Of a DNA stretch of 64,000 bases, positions 46,336 to 56,956 are shown piece after piece (within the stretch, counting starts at the first letter, position 1; every line of letters begins with the position of its first letter). The position numbers and the translations under genes were made by a program. The stretch is taken from NCBI RefSeq assembly GCF_017599325.1, contig NZ_JAGFVM010000005.1, positions 1 through 64,000 of the forward strand, read 5' to 3'. The notes below the pieces were generated by a model that was given only the letters and a program-made list of their open reading frames with translations, had not been told where the DNA came from and did not search any database. The DNA is from Marinilactibacillus kalidii (GTDB lineage: Bacteria > Bacillota > Bacilli > Lactobacillales > Carnobacteriaceae_A).

Positions 46336-46365
46336 AGTATAATGATTTTCGTTTTTCAGTTGTAA
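46336..46365 (-). promoter_or_regulatory. Second promoter candidate of the ABC-GDPD operon
   Basis: Minus-strand TTACAA and TATACT are separated by 18 bases, about 120 bases upstream of the binding-protein start and upstream of the Pho-box-like repeats. It could give basal expression. Confidence 0.4.
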
Positions 46366-46468
46366 GAATGGTTAAAAATACTACTTTTCAAGTCTATTAG
46401 AAAGGCATTGGCAAGCTATAGGTAATTACAAGCTCTCCATTTAGTTTGATTTTAAAGATTTGTATGAT

Positions 46469-46563
46469 GTTCTTTTTAATTGTCCACTACTTCCATACCG
46501 AACCCTATCCGCTAGACGCAAAAAGACCGCGTACACTTGGCCTGAGCTTTGTATACGCGGTTC
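46469..46563. repeat. 95-bp direct repeat, copy A
   Basis: Aligns without gaps to 48156-48250 at about 85% identity by hand count, with the longest identical run around TAGACGCAAAAAGACCGCG. Its right half is the terminator of the Panacea-domain gene. Together with copy B it brackets the two-gene toxin-antitoxin module. Confidence 0.8.
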
Positions 46564-46566
46564 TAT
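46518..46566 (-). terminator. Terminator after the Panacea antitoxin gene
   Basis: On the minus strand ACCGCGTATAC pairs with GTACGCGGT after a GC-rich loop and runs into CTTTTTG. It is contained in direct repeat A. Confidence 0.8.
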
Positions 46567-46578
46567 TTTTTTGAATTT

Positions 46579-47328
46579 CTACGTATTTGATTCGTTGACA
46601 TGATATTGAAGAATTGTTTCGTCTATTATTACAGCATTTACATTGTCCATATTATATGTTTTACTCCAAGGGCTGTCTTTTGAATGCGTTAATGTGACTA
46701 GTTGATTAGCAGTATAATTTTCGTAATGTCTGATTGTATTTAAAATAGATTCGATTGCTTTCTCTCCTTTATTTGAATTGGAGAGTTTCATGAGTAATGG
46801 CGGTACTACTGTATCTTTTACCCAAAAAGCGTATTTTTCGCTATCGTTTATTTTCTCAGCACCATATTTTTTGAATAATTGATAAACTTTCTCTACTACA
46901 GGACCATATTTATATGTGACAATGTCATCTTTGAAAAGAGGTTCATGATAACGACTAAGATAATCAGCATACACCAAGTACAGCAATTTTTGCAATTTCA
47001 AATGTGACATAGATTTTAATGCTAAAATAAATGTAGCCACGTCCATTGCATGAATTTCTTTATCTTCCTCTAATAATCTAAATAACTCATCTTCATTCTC
47101 TGTAGCTAAAACATCTTCAAAGAACGAATCTTTCTCTACAACTGATTTCCACTCCTCACTATTTGTCGTTAACTTATGCACACCGAAAAATGTACTACCT
47201 TGTATTTCTGCTTTCTTCATAAATAATCGAATTTTTTCTTTGTCTAATCTGTCTTCTGAAGAATAGTGCCAAGCAATTCTTTTTCCGTTTACAAAGTCAC
47301 TTGCTATGGCTATATAATGAAATGTCAT
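46579..47328 (-). CDS. Panacea-domain (DUF4065-like) antitoxin
   Basis: A 249-residue protein. Residues about 93-240 match the Panacea/SocA-like fold: MSHLKLQKLLYLVYADYL, PLFKDDIVTYKYGPVVEKVYQLF and TANQLVTLTHSKDSPWSKTY. Panacea domains are known antitoxins of several unrelated toxins including toxSAS enzymes, which they neutralise by protein contact. The first 92 or so residues form a separate acidic domain of unknown type that could give toxin specificity. Its ATG overlaps the toxin stop (TAATG), and AAAGGAGAG sits in the toxin end, so translation is coupled. It ends at a terminator that is a copy of the one after the neighbouring bglA. Confidence 0.82.
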   Translation of the reverse strand: MTFHYIAIASDFVNGKRIAWHYSSEDRLDKEKIRLFMKKAEIQGSTFFGVHKLTTNSEEWKSVVEKDSFFEDVLATENEDELFRLLEEDKEIHAMDVATFILALKSMSHLKLQKLLYLVYADYLSRYHEPLFKDDIVTYKYGPVVEKVYQLFKKYGAEKINDSEKYAFWVKDTVVPPLLMKLSNSNKGEKAIESILNTIRHYENYTANQLVTLTHSKDSPWSKTYNMDNVNAVIIDETILQYHVNESNT

Positions 47329-48008
47329 TATATTTCTCTCCTTTCAGGATTACTATCGTTTTTGTACATATCAGGCCATTTTGTATACTGTCTTTTTATC
47401 TTATGCTTTTTATGTGACGCTTCATTACGAATACTGTCCTCTTTAGACCAAATTTGTAATTCCCAGGGGAAAAAGATATTTTTCTCGTTTTTAAAATAAA
47501 GATGGGTCGCAAGATATTCGTCTTCAGTTTTTATAACTTTTCTCAAATTGTATTTCTCACACAGCTTTTTAATATTGTCAGTAAAAGAAGCATCATTATG
47601 ATCGATATTTTCAAATATAATTCTGATACCAAAAATATCATTCATACATTTGTTGATTGGTATAACACCAACACCCTCTTTACTAGTCTTTTTTCCGTAG
47701 TGAATCAATTTATTAACTATAGAATCTTTCTGTTTGATTCTCGTTCTAACATCAAAGTCCTTAAAATCAAATTCATATTCAATATCAATAGTTTGAATAT
47801 TGAGAAAATGATGATAGTCATCTATCATCTTAAGAAACTCTACATCTATAAGCCTCAGCTCTTCATCTACAATATGATCAATACGATTCTTTTTTAAATT
47901 TAATACCTTTAGTTCTGTTGAATCGACCCAACTAGATGAAATTTCGAGATGATGATCATTTATTGCTTTAACCAACTCTTGTAGTACTTTTTCATCGAAT
48001 AATGGCAT
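47328..48008 (-). CDS. RelA/SpoT-domain toxin (toxSAS, small alarmone synthetase-like)
   Basis: A 226-residue single-domain protein with the order of motifs of the RelA/SpoT synthetase domain. These are VRTRIKQKDSIVNKL (substrate-binding basic helix, about 87-101), NDIFGIRIIF (D-x2-G-x-R, about 123-132), EYLATHLYF (G-loop Tyr and His, about 164-172) and WELQIWSKEDS (E-x-Q-I, about 182-192). There is no HD hydrolase, TGS or ACT domain. Known toxSAS proteins of this size pyrophosphorylate the tRNA 3-prime end or make ppApp. Pairing with an overlapping Panacea gene makes toxin function more likely than a housekeeping RelQ/RelP role. Which subfamily it belongs to is not clear. Confidence 0.8.
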   Translation of the reverse strand: MPLFDEKVLQELVKAINDHHLEISSSWVDSTELKVLNLKKNRIDHIVDEELRLIDVEFLKMIDDYHHFLNIQTIDIEYEFDFKDFDVRTRIKQKDSIVNKLIHYGKKTSKEGVGVIPINKCMNDIFGIRIIFENIDHNDASFTDNIKKLCEKYNLRKVIKTEDEYLATHLYFKNEKNIFFPWELQIWSKEDSIRNEASHKKHKIKRQYTKWPDMYKNDSNPERREI

Positions 48009-48155
48009 CTATTTCATTCCCTTTTTTCTAGTATACATATAATAACACAGGGTATGCAGTAGTACTAAGCTAACTTTAAGTTTTCTACTATATTGAATTC
48101 ATTAATTTGAGAAGTACTTTTAGTCCTTATTAAAATTCTCTCTATTCTTGATAGA

Positions 48156-48250
48156 TTCTTTTTACTTGTCCCCTGCTTCCAAACCGATCCTTATCCGTTA
48201 GACGCAAAAAGACCGCGTACACTTAGCTTGGGCTTTGTGTACGCAGTCTT
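48156..48250. repeat. 95-bp direct repeat, copy B
   Basis: Partner of 46469-46563, same orientation. It holds the terminator of the bglA gene at its right end. The region 48009-48155 left of it is AT-rich and should hold the toxin promoter; TTATTATATG-like elements lie about 40 bases before the toxin start. Confidence 0.8.
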
Positions 48251-48254
48251 CTTA
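48204..48254 (-). terminator. Terminator after bglA
   Basis: On the minus strand GACTGCGTACAC pairs with GTGTACGCGGTC around a short loop and is followed by TTTTTGC. It is contained in direct repeat B. Confidence 0.8.
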
Positions 48255-48265
48255 TTACGACTCGG

Positions 48266-51623
<3,358 letters not shown>

Positions 51624-51678
51624 TTGTTTCCTCCTACAAATTGTTTTCCCCTTAAAGTGGGATCAATAAAATAATGGT

Positions 51679-51745
51679 AAAAAAAATACCAAATATTTTC
51701 TTATGTACAGGAAATAAGCCTGTAGATAAGAAAACATTTGGTAAT
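51679..51745 (-). terminator. Conditional terminator in the licT 2-bglP 2 spacer
   Basis: On the minus strand a long stem (ACCAAATGTTTTCTTAT with ATAAGAAAATATTTGGT, then ACAGG/CCTGT) ends in eight T. Its left arm overlaps the 3-prime end of the RAT at 51740-51769. Confidence 0.88.
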
Positions 51746-51769
51746 GCCTGATCGAATCAGTGACAATCC
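51740..51769 (-). promoter_or_regulatory. RAT antiterminator sequence before bglP 2
   Basis: Minus-strand element starting GGATTGTCACTG and ending CAGGCATTACC, close to the LicT RAT consensus. It abuts the licT 2 stop codon, the same arrangement as in locus 1. Confidence 0.88.
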
Positions 51770-52627
51770 TTATGTGTTCTCTTGATGAATTCTATTCGTT
51801 ACTCTAAATATATGGAGCGTCAGATAAAGCATTTCATCTGATGAAAGGGACCAATCTTCTTGTTTGTTTAATAGTGTTGAGATTTTTTCAGCAGCTTCGT
51901 ATGCTTTTAAGTATTTTGCTTTGACTGCTTCAAGAACCGTTTGATCGATTCCTTCATGATGCACCGGTTCTCCGTGGGTTTGTCTGATGATAAAGTAGCG
52001 CAAATGCGTCAGAAAGCGAACATAATTCAGCGATTCTTCATCTAATTCGATTTGAAAATGATACTTCACCACTTCCAAAATTCGGTTGATGAGTTTCGTC
52101 ATTTTGACCGTGTTCTCTATTTTTCCTTCATCATTTTGTGCATTCACAAAGTGATACGTAATAAAGGTCTCTTCGCTTTTTGGTAACGTAATCGAGAGTC
52201 GTTTATTGATCGTTTCAATCGCCTTTAAGGCAGCCTCATATTCTTTAGGATAAAGCTTCTTAACTTCCCAGCGCAAGTTCTCAGTGTATTCTACACCTTC
52301 TTGCGTTCGTTTCAATGCATAGTTCAAGTGGTCTGCTAATGTAATATAATTTCTTGTACTAAAGGTAATGCCTAAGTAAGTTTCAGCTTCTTTTGTCACG
52401 TCAGATACGACGTCAATGATTTCAGGATCCATACTCGCAATCGTTTGCAGTAAATCGATTTGACCATGAGTAGGCTCAGCAATAAAGCGTCTATCAATCA
52501 TCGTTTTGTCGACCGGCTCGCCTTTAACAGCATTAAATCCGATCCCTTTACCGATAACGATCCACTCGATGCCTGTTGAGTCGAGAACTAATGCAACATT
52601 ATTATTGAATTTTTTCAAGAATTCCAC
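51770..52627 (-). CDS. licT: BglG/LicT-family transcriptional antiterminator
   Basis: A 285-residue antiterminator with a CAT RNA-binding domain (FLKKFNNNVALVLD, IVIGKGIGFNAVKG) and two PRDs with ITLADHLNYAL, ITYHFVNAQ, LTHLRYF and LTLHIFRV holding the regulatory histidines. GTG at 52627 is chosen because GAGGGGG lies 6 bases before it; ATG at 52642 would put that site inside the gene. It is bracketed by RAT-terminator elements on both sides, so it should control its own read-through as well as that of bglP and bglA. Confidence 0.92.
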   Translation of the reverse strand: MEFLKKFNNNVALVLDSTGIEWIVIGKGIGFNAVKGEPVDKTMIDRRFIAEPTHGQIDLLQTIASMDPEIIDVVSDVTKEAETYLGITFSTRNYITLADHLNYALKRTQEGVEYTENLRWEVKKLYPKEYEAALKAIETINKRLSITLPKSEETFITYHFVNAQNDEGKIENTVKMTKLINRILEVVKYHFQIELDEESLNYVRFLTHLRYFIIRQTHGEPVHHEGIDQTVLEAVKAKYLKAYEAAEKISTLLNKQEDWSLSSDEMLYLTLHIFRVTNRIHQENT

Positions 52628-52656
52628 AGGTATCCCCCTCATTTAGAACAAAAAAA

Positions 52657-52706
52657 TAACCCAAATTGAATACAGCGGTAACTACCGGTGATTTCAGATT
52701 TAGGTA
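52657..52706 (-). terminator. Conditional terminator in the licT 2 leader
   Basis: On the minus strand CCTAAATCTGAA pairs with TTCAATTTGGG, with an inner CGGTA/TACCG hairpin, then ATTTTTTT. The left arm overlaps the RAT at 52703-52732. Confidence 0.75.
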
Positions 52707-52732
52707 ATGCCTGATCGAATCAGTAACAATCC
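52703..52732 (-). promoter_or_regulatory. RAT antiterminator sequence in the licT 2 leader
   Basis: Minus-strand element starting GGATTGTTACTG and ending CAGGCATTACC. It differs from the 51740-51769 copy at a single position, so the two leaders should be bound by the same antiterminator. Confidence 0.88.
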
Positions 52733-52754
52733 TTCAATTTAACTCACTTGAATA

Positions 52755-52783
52755 AATATAACACGAGATAAAACAGCTGTAAA
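52755..52783 (-). promoter_or_regulatory. Candidate promoter of the licT 2-bglP 2-bglA operon
   Basis: Minus-strand TTTACA and TATATT are separated by 17 bases with an upstream TG. The expected transcript would start about 15 bases before the leader RAT. Confidence 0.6.
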
Positions 52784-52943
52784 CCTCCTTTGACTTATTT
52801 CACTCAATTTCGTAGTATTTTTATCCTATTCAAACTAAATCGTTCAATTTTTTTTATTTGTAATTGGTCTAATCACTATTTCTTGAGTATTCTATTGCTC
52901 CTTTAATCCCTAACGACATTCCATCTACTTTTTAGAGTATCTT

Positions 52944-52973
52944 TTGACAAATGAATGAGTATTCAAGTATAAT
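52944..52973 (+). promoter_or_regulatory. Promoter with internal operator for the metal ATPase gene
   Basis: TTGACA and TATAAT are separated by 18 bases. The spacer contains the inverted repeat TGAAT-GAGT-ATTCA (52952-52965), placed where a bound ArsR/SmtB repressor would block polymerase. The rest of the 52628-53050 gap holds the licT 2 leader and the hairpin at 52988-53019. Confidence 0.6.
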
Positions 52974-52987
52974 CAACGTATACATAT

Positions 52988-53019
52988 GAGCGGTCATTCA
53001 TTTGTAAATGGCCGCTTAG
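52988..53019 (+). promoter_or_regulatory. Leader hairpin of the metal ATPase gene
   Basis: AGCGGTCATT and AATGGCCGCT pair (one G-U) around an 8-base loop in the untranslated leader. There is no T-run after it, so it is not a terminator. It may affect mRNA stability or translation. Confidence 0.4.
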
Positions 53020-53050
53020 AAATGTTTTAAATTCAACTCAAAGGATGATC

Positions 53051-55009
53051 ATGATGCATAATCCACAATCCAGTACTATTTACCCTAAAAGACCCGTTAC
53101 TAAAAGCAACCCACACCATGAAAATGATGCCTCTCATCATGGACATGTGCCCGTCATTTTGTACGTCATTGGTCTTATTATTTATCTGGTTGCGCTTGTC
53201 ACCTCGTTCGGTACTGTCGTTTCAAATAGTTTGTTTATGCTCACGATGTTGATTTCTGGCTATCATGTGATCACTGAGGGTGTGGTTGATACGTTCAAAG
53301 AATCGATCACGCGTAAAAGATTTCATCCTAACGTTCATATTCTGATGGCTTTAGCGGCTTTGGGGTCTTCTATCATTGGGGCGTTTGACGAAGGCGCTTT
53401 ACTCATTCTGATTTTCGCTGGCGCTCATTTTCTGGAAGAATATGCTGAAGGAAAAAGTAAACGTGAGATCACGAATCTCTTGCAGATGAATCCAACTGAA
53501 GCGAGACGACTAAAAGATAATGGCGAGACGGAGATCGTTTCTGTGTCGGATCTTGAAATTGGTGATCAGTTGCGCGTTTTACCAGGAGATCAAATACCGA
53601 CGGATGGCGAGATCACTTCTGGTTCTGTTTATATTGACGAATCGGCTATCAATGGAGAAAGCATGCCGCGTGAGAAAACCGTTGGGGATGAAATATTCGG
53701 GAGTACCGTTAACGGTGATGCTGCTTTTACTATGACCGTTACTAAAAATAGTGAAGATACTGTTTTCGCAAAAATTATTGCACTCGTTGATCAATCTCAG
53801 TCCAATCTTTCTAAGACTGCCACTACCATCAAGCGGATCGAACCGATCTATGTGGTTTCTGTGATGATCGCCGTACCAATATTCATTTTAGTCATGCCCT
53901 TTCTTTCAAGTTGGGATTACGAAGAGAGCTTTTACAGGGGAATGATCATGCTGGTTTCAGCTTCACCCTGTGCACTCGCAGCGAGTGCTGTTCCGGCAAC
54001 TTTATCTGGTATTTCGAATTTAGCTAAGCGTGGTGTTTTATTTAAGGGTGGTTCTTTCCTTTCTAATCTGACAAAAGTAAAAGCTGTCGCTTTTGATAAA
54101 ACGGGTACGTTAACAAAAGGCAAACCCGTCGTGACTGATACCTACTTTATAGAAGAAAATCGAACAGCTGAATGGAAACAATGCATTGTCAGTATGGAAA
54201 AAGAAGCTAACCACCCACTTGCTACAGCGATATTAGACGCTTTTGAATCAGAGATTTCAGTATCTACTCAAGATATTACCGTGCAAAATGAGATTGGAAA
54301 AGGGCTAACTGCACAGATTGGAGGAAAAGCCTATCGCATTGGGAAGCCTGCTTTGTTTACTCACATTCCAGACACGCTCGCATCACAAACTGAAGCACTG
54401 GCAAAAGCTGGTAAAACAGTTGTTTATTTCAGCAAAAATGATCAAGTCGTGGGTTTGATTGCAATGATGGATCTTCCACATGATAATGTCCCAAGCGTTA
54501 TTGATTATCTGAAAGCACAAGGTATTCATACTGCAATGATCACTGGTGATGCTGAACAAACGGGCAAAGCCGTCGCAGATCTTTTATCGATCGATGAAGT
54601 GGTTGGCAATGTTTTACCTGAAAATAAATCTCAGATTATTCAGGACTTGCAAAAAGAACATGGCGAAACCGTCATGATCGGTGATGGTATCAACGATGCC
54701 CCCGCATTGGTCAATGCAGATATTGGGTTTGCGATGGGTGATGGTACTGATATTGCCATTGATGTGGCCGATGCCGTGATCATGCAAAATGATTTGACTC
54801 GTTTCCAATATGCACATAGACTCTCTAGAAAATTAAACCGAGTGGTTTGGCAGAATATCTGCTTTTCCATGTTCGTAGTAGTCTTATTGATAACATTGAA
54901 CCTCCTCGGACAAGTCGACATCGGTATCGGTGTGCTTGCTCACGAGGGCAGTACGATCATCGTTATCTTAAACGGTCTGCGTCTTCTTCTCCCGCTTAAA
55001 ACAAACTGA
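53051..55009 (+). CDS. P1B-4-type heavy-metal transporting ATPase
   Basis: ATP-driven metal exporter of 652 residues. The N-terminus is His-rich (HHENDASHHGH) and lacks an HMA domain. ILIFAGAHFLEEYAEGKSKREI begins the actuator region, SPCALAASAVP replaces the usual CPC, DKTGTLTKGKP holds the phosphorylated Asp, EANHPLA is the ATP-binding HP motif and MIGDGINDAPAL follows. The last helix has AHEGSTIIVILNGLRLL. SPC plus HEGS/T are marks of P1B-4 pumps (PfeT/FrvA/CoaT), which move Fe(II), Co(II) or Zn(II). AAAGGA lies shortly before several ATGs; 53051 or 53054 is likely. It converges on an ArsR-family gene. Confidence 0.9.
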   Translation: MMHNPQSSTIYPKRPVTKSNPHHENDASHHGHVPVILYVIGLIIYLVALVTSFGTVVSNSLFMLTMLISGYHVITEGVVDTFKESITRKRFHPNVHILMALAALGSSIIGAFDEGALLILIFAGAHFLEEYAEGKSKREITNLLQMNPTEARRLKDNGETEIVSVSDLEIGDQLRVLPGDQIPTDGEITSGSVYIDESAINGESMPREKTVGDEIFGSTVNGDAAFTMTVTKNSEDTVFAKIIALVDQSQSNLSKTATTIKRIEPIYVVSVMIAVPIFILVMPFLSSWDYEESFYRGMIMLVSASPCALAASAVPATLSGISNLAKRGVLFKGGSFLSNLTKVKAVAFDKTGTLTKGKPVVTDTYFIEENRTAEWKQCIVSMEKEANHPLATAILDAFESEISVSTQDITVQNEIGKGLTAQIGGKAYRIGKPALFTHIPDTLASQTEALAKAGKTVVYFSKNDQVVGLIAMMDLPHDNVPSVIDYLKAQGIHTAMITGDAEQTGKAVADLLSIDEVVGNVLPENKSQIIQDLQKEHGETVMIGDGINDAPALVNADIGFAMGDGTDIAIDVADAVIMQNDLTRFQYAHRLSRKLNRVVWQNICFSMFVVVLLITLNLLGQVDIGIGVLAHEGSTIIVILNGLRLLLPLKTN

Positions 55010-55010
55010 C

Positions 55011-55046
55011 AAAAAGCCATCGAATAGGCATTCGATGGCTTTTTTA
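55011..55046. terminator. Shared bidirectional terminator
   Basis: AAAAAGCCATCGAAT and ATTCGATGGCTTTTT pair around AGGC, giving T-runs on both strands. It separates the convergent ATPase and ArsR-family genes. Confidence 0.92.
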
Positions 55047-55358
55047 ATCTGTATTTTCTCGAGTATGTGTCATAACTTGTTCTAATATTTTAAAGACATG
55101 ATCATCATCTAAACGGTAATAAATGGTTTTCCCTTCACGCCTTGGCTTGACTAATCGGTTCTTTTTCAAAGTACTCAACTGATGAGAGATGGCAGACTGG
55201 TGCATGTCCAGTGAAGCAGCAATCTCTCCTACATTCATTTCTTTTTTTTGTAGTAAAAATAGAATCGATAGACGCGTAGGATCACTGATCGTCTTAAAAA
55301 ACTGACTAACTGGTTGTAGCATCGCTCTATCGATATCGACGTTGTGGCCGTCTACCAT
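55044..55358 (-). CDS. ArsR/SmtB-family metal-responsive repressor (CzrA-like)
   Basis: A 104-residue winged-helix dimer protein. FFKTISDPTRLSILFLL, VGEIAASLDMHQSAISHQLSTLKKNRLV (helix-turn-helix) and REGKTIYYRL form the DNA-binding core. The last helix carries D85-x-H87-x10-H98-x2-E101, the alpha-5 metal site that in CzrA/SmtB binds Zn(II) or Co(II). The N-terminal Cys site of CadC is absent. ATG at 55358 is chosen because AAAGGAG lies 7 bases before it. It is convergent with the P1B-4 pump gene, so it probably controls the pump at the operator 52952-52965, but that is inference. Confidence 0.88.
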   Translation of the reverse strand: MVDGHNVDIDRAMLQPVSQFFKTISDPTRLSILFLLQKKEMNVGEIAASLDMHQSAISHQLSTLKKNRLVKPRREGKTIYYRLDDDHVFKILEQVMTHTRENTD

Positions 55359-55477
55359 GTACATTCTCCTTTCAGTGCCAAACTTTTTGAAGGCATTGAC
55401 ACTGATCATTCTCTTGGATTCATTATACTATTACTGAATTCGAATGCACAAGGTCTGACTATAACGAGGTATAAGAA

Positions 55478-55515
55478 AACCGTACGATTGGGCTAAAAAA
55501 CCAAATCGTACGGTT
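55478..55515 (-). terminator. Terminator after the GH1-EIIC unit
   Basis: On the minus strand AACCGTACGATTTGG pairs with CCCAATCGTACGGTT around a T-rich loop and ends in TTTTC. It lies 8 bases past the GH1 stop. Confidence 0.85.
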
Positions 55516-55522
55516 GTTCACT

Positions 55523-56938
55523 TTACTTCCACACGGGTTCAGATGATGTCAATTCACGTTTTTCGATGAGTCCTTTATACCAGTATCCAGATTGTTTCAA
55601 GGAACGGGCTTGTTGGTTTTCATTATCGATACGAACCAATCCATAACGATTTTTGAAAGCATTCATTGGTGAAACGCAGTCCGTGAATGCCCACAACATA
55701 TATCCTTCGCAGTTTGCCCCTGCTTCAACGGCTTTCAATAGCCAAGATAGGTGTTCTCCTAAAAACGCAATCCGGTAATCATCCTGTACGATTCCTTTGT
55801 CATCCATGAATCGTTCTTCTTGCTCGATCCCCATACCATTTTCTGTGATCAACCAAGGAATATTATTATACTCGTTTTTGATACGCAGTGCCATATCATA
55901 CATCAATTTCGGATAGATCTCCCATCCTCTTGATTTGTTCATACGACGACCAGGTAATTCAAACGAATCATAATACTGTTCTGGATGAAAAGGTGTGTCT
56001 TTGTTCCAAGCATATTTCGGTGCTTGAACACGTTTTGGGAAATAAAGATTGATTCCTAAATAATCGACCGTATTCTGTTTGATGATTGCAAGTTCTTCTT
56101 TATCATGATCAAATAGAATATCGTGTTGTTTCAATAAATCGATCAGTTCTTGTGGATAGACCCCTTTCACTGCTGGATCCAAAAACACACGGTTGAAGAA
56201 TAAATCAAAAATATGCGCGGCTTTTTGATCAGCTTTTGAAGAGGAACGAGCATAAGTGACTTCTGGATTTAATATGGTTCCGATCCGGCCATCATAATTC
56301 CCTTTTTTATAGACCGCTACGGCTTTAGCTGTGGCCAATACTTTATGATGGTTCCACTGCATCCACTTCTTGGTGTTTTGTTCATGTGGCCATCTGATAG
56401 CATCCAAGTAAACTCTGGTTTGGACCACGACTGGTTCATTGAATACGAACCAGTTTTTCACGCGATCTGCATATCGTTCAAAAGCGATCTCTGCATAACC
56501 CGCAAACAATTCGACCACTTTCTTTGAACTCCAGCCATCATAGGTTTCTTGAAGATAGGCCGGTAATTCATAATGTTCCAGACATAACATCGGTTCGACA
56601 CCCGCTTTGAGCAGTGCATCAATCATATCACTAATATGTTTAGCATAGTCTTCATCGACCGTTAACGACTCGTAATCAGTGAAAAATCTTGACCAGTTGA
56701 TACTCGTACGGTAATGAGTCAAACCGATTTTTTGCATATGATCAATATCTTCTTGGTATTTCTCCATGAAATTAGTTGCGACAGCGGGACCGTATCCTTC
56801 GTGCCAAACAAAATATTCTTCTTTATACCAAGCATCCAGATAAGAATCTTGTCCCTCTTTTTTTCCTTTCCAACCTTCAGTCTGCCATGCTGATGAGCCT
56901 GCACCTAGTATAAAATCTTTCGGTATTTGTTGAATCAT
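55523..56938 (-). CDS. 6-phospho-beta-glucosidase (GH1)
   Basis: A 471-residue GH1 enzyme that cleaves phosphorylated cellobiose-type sugars. The N-terminus is FILGAGSSAWQTEG, the acid/base is in WFVFNEPVVVQT and the nucleophile in PWLITENGMGIEQEE. It is only distantly similar to the enzyme at 48266-49699, having a different active-site surround (DCVSPMNAFKNRYGLVRID). It follows the EIIC gene by 18 bases and has GGAG before its ATG. The substrate could be cellobiose-6-phosphate, salicin-6-phosphate or a longer beta-glucoside. Confidence 0.9.
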   Translation of the reverse strand: MIQQIPKDFILGAGSSAWQTEGWKGKKEGQDSYLDAWYKEEYFVWHEGYGPAVATNFMEKYQEDIDHMQKIGLTHYRTSINWSRFFTDYESLTVDEDYAKHISDMIDALLKAGVEPMLCLEHYELPAYLQETYDGWSSKKVVELFAGYAEIAFERYADRVKNWFVFNEPVVVQTRVYLDAIRWPHEQNTKKWMQWNHHKVLATAKAVAVYKKGNYDGRIGTILNPEVTYARSSSKADQKAAHIFDLFFNRVFLDPAVKGVYPQELIDLLKQHDILFDHDKEELAIIKQNTVDYLGINLYFPKRVQAPKYAWNKDTPFHPEQYYDSFELPGRRMNKSRGWEIYPKLMYDMALRIKNEYNNIPWLITENGMGIEQEERFMDDKGIVQDDYRIAFLGEHLSWLLKAVEAGANCEGYMLWAFTDCVSPMNAFKNRYGLVRIDNENQQARSLKQSGYWYKGLIEKRELTSSEPVWK

Positions 56939-56956
56939 GTAAACACTCCTCTATTT

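Noticed and set aside
47328-48008. Housekeeping small alarmone synthetase (RelQ/RelP)
   Set aside because: Such genes are normally alone or near ppnK. Here it overlaps a Panacea-domain gene, and its motifs are more diverged (for example ELQIWS and YLATHLY).
46469-48250. Direct repeats considered as ends of an insertion sequence
   Set aside because: They are in direct orientation, contain terminators, and no transposase or recombinase gene lies between them.
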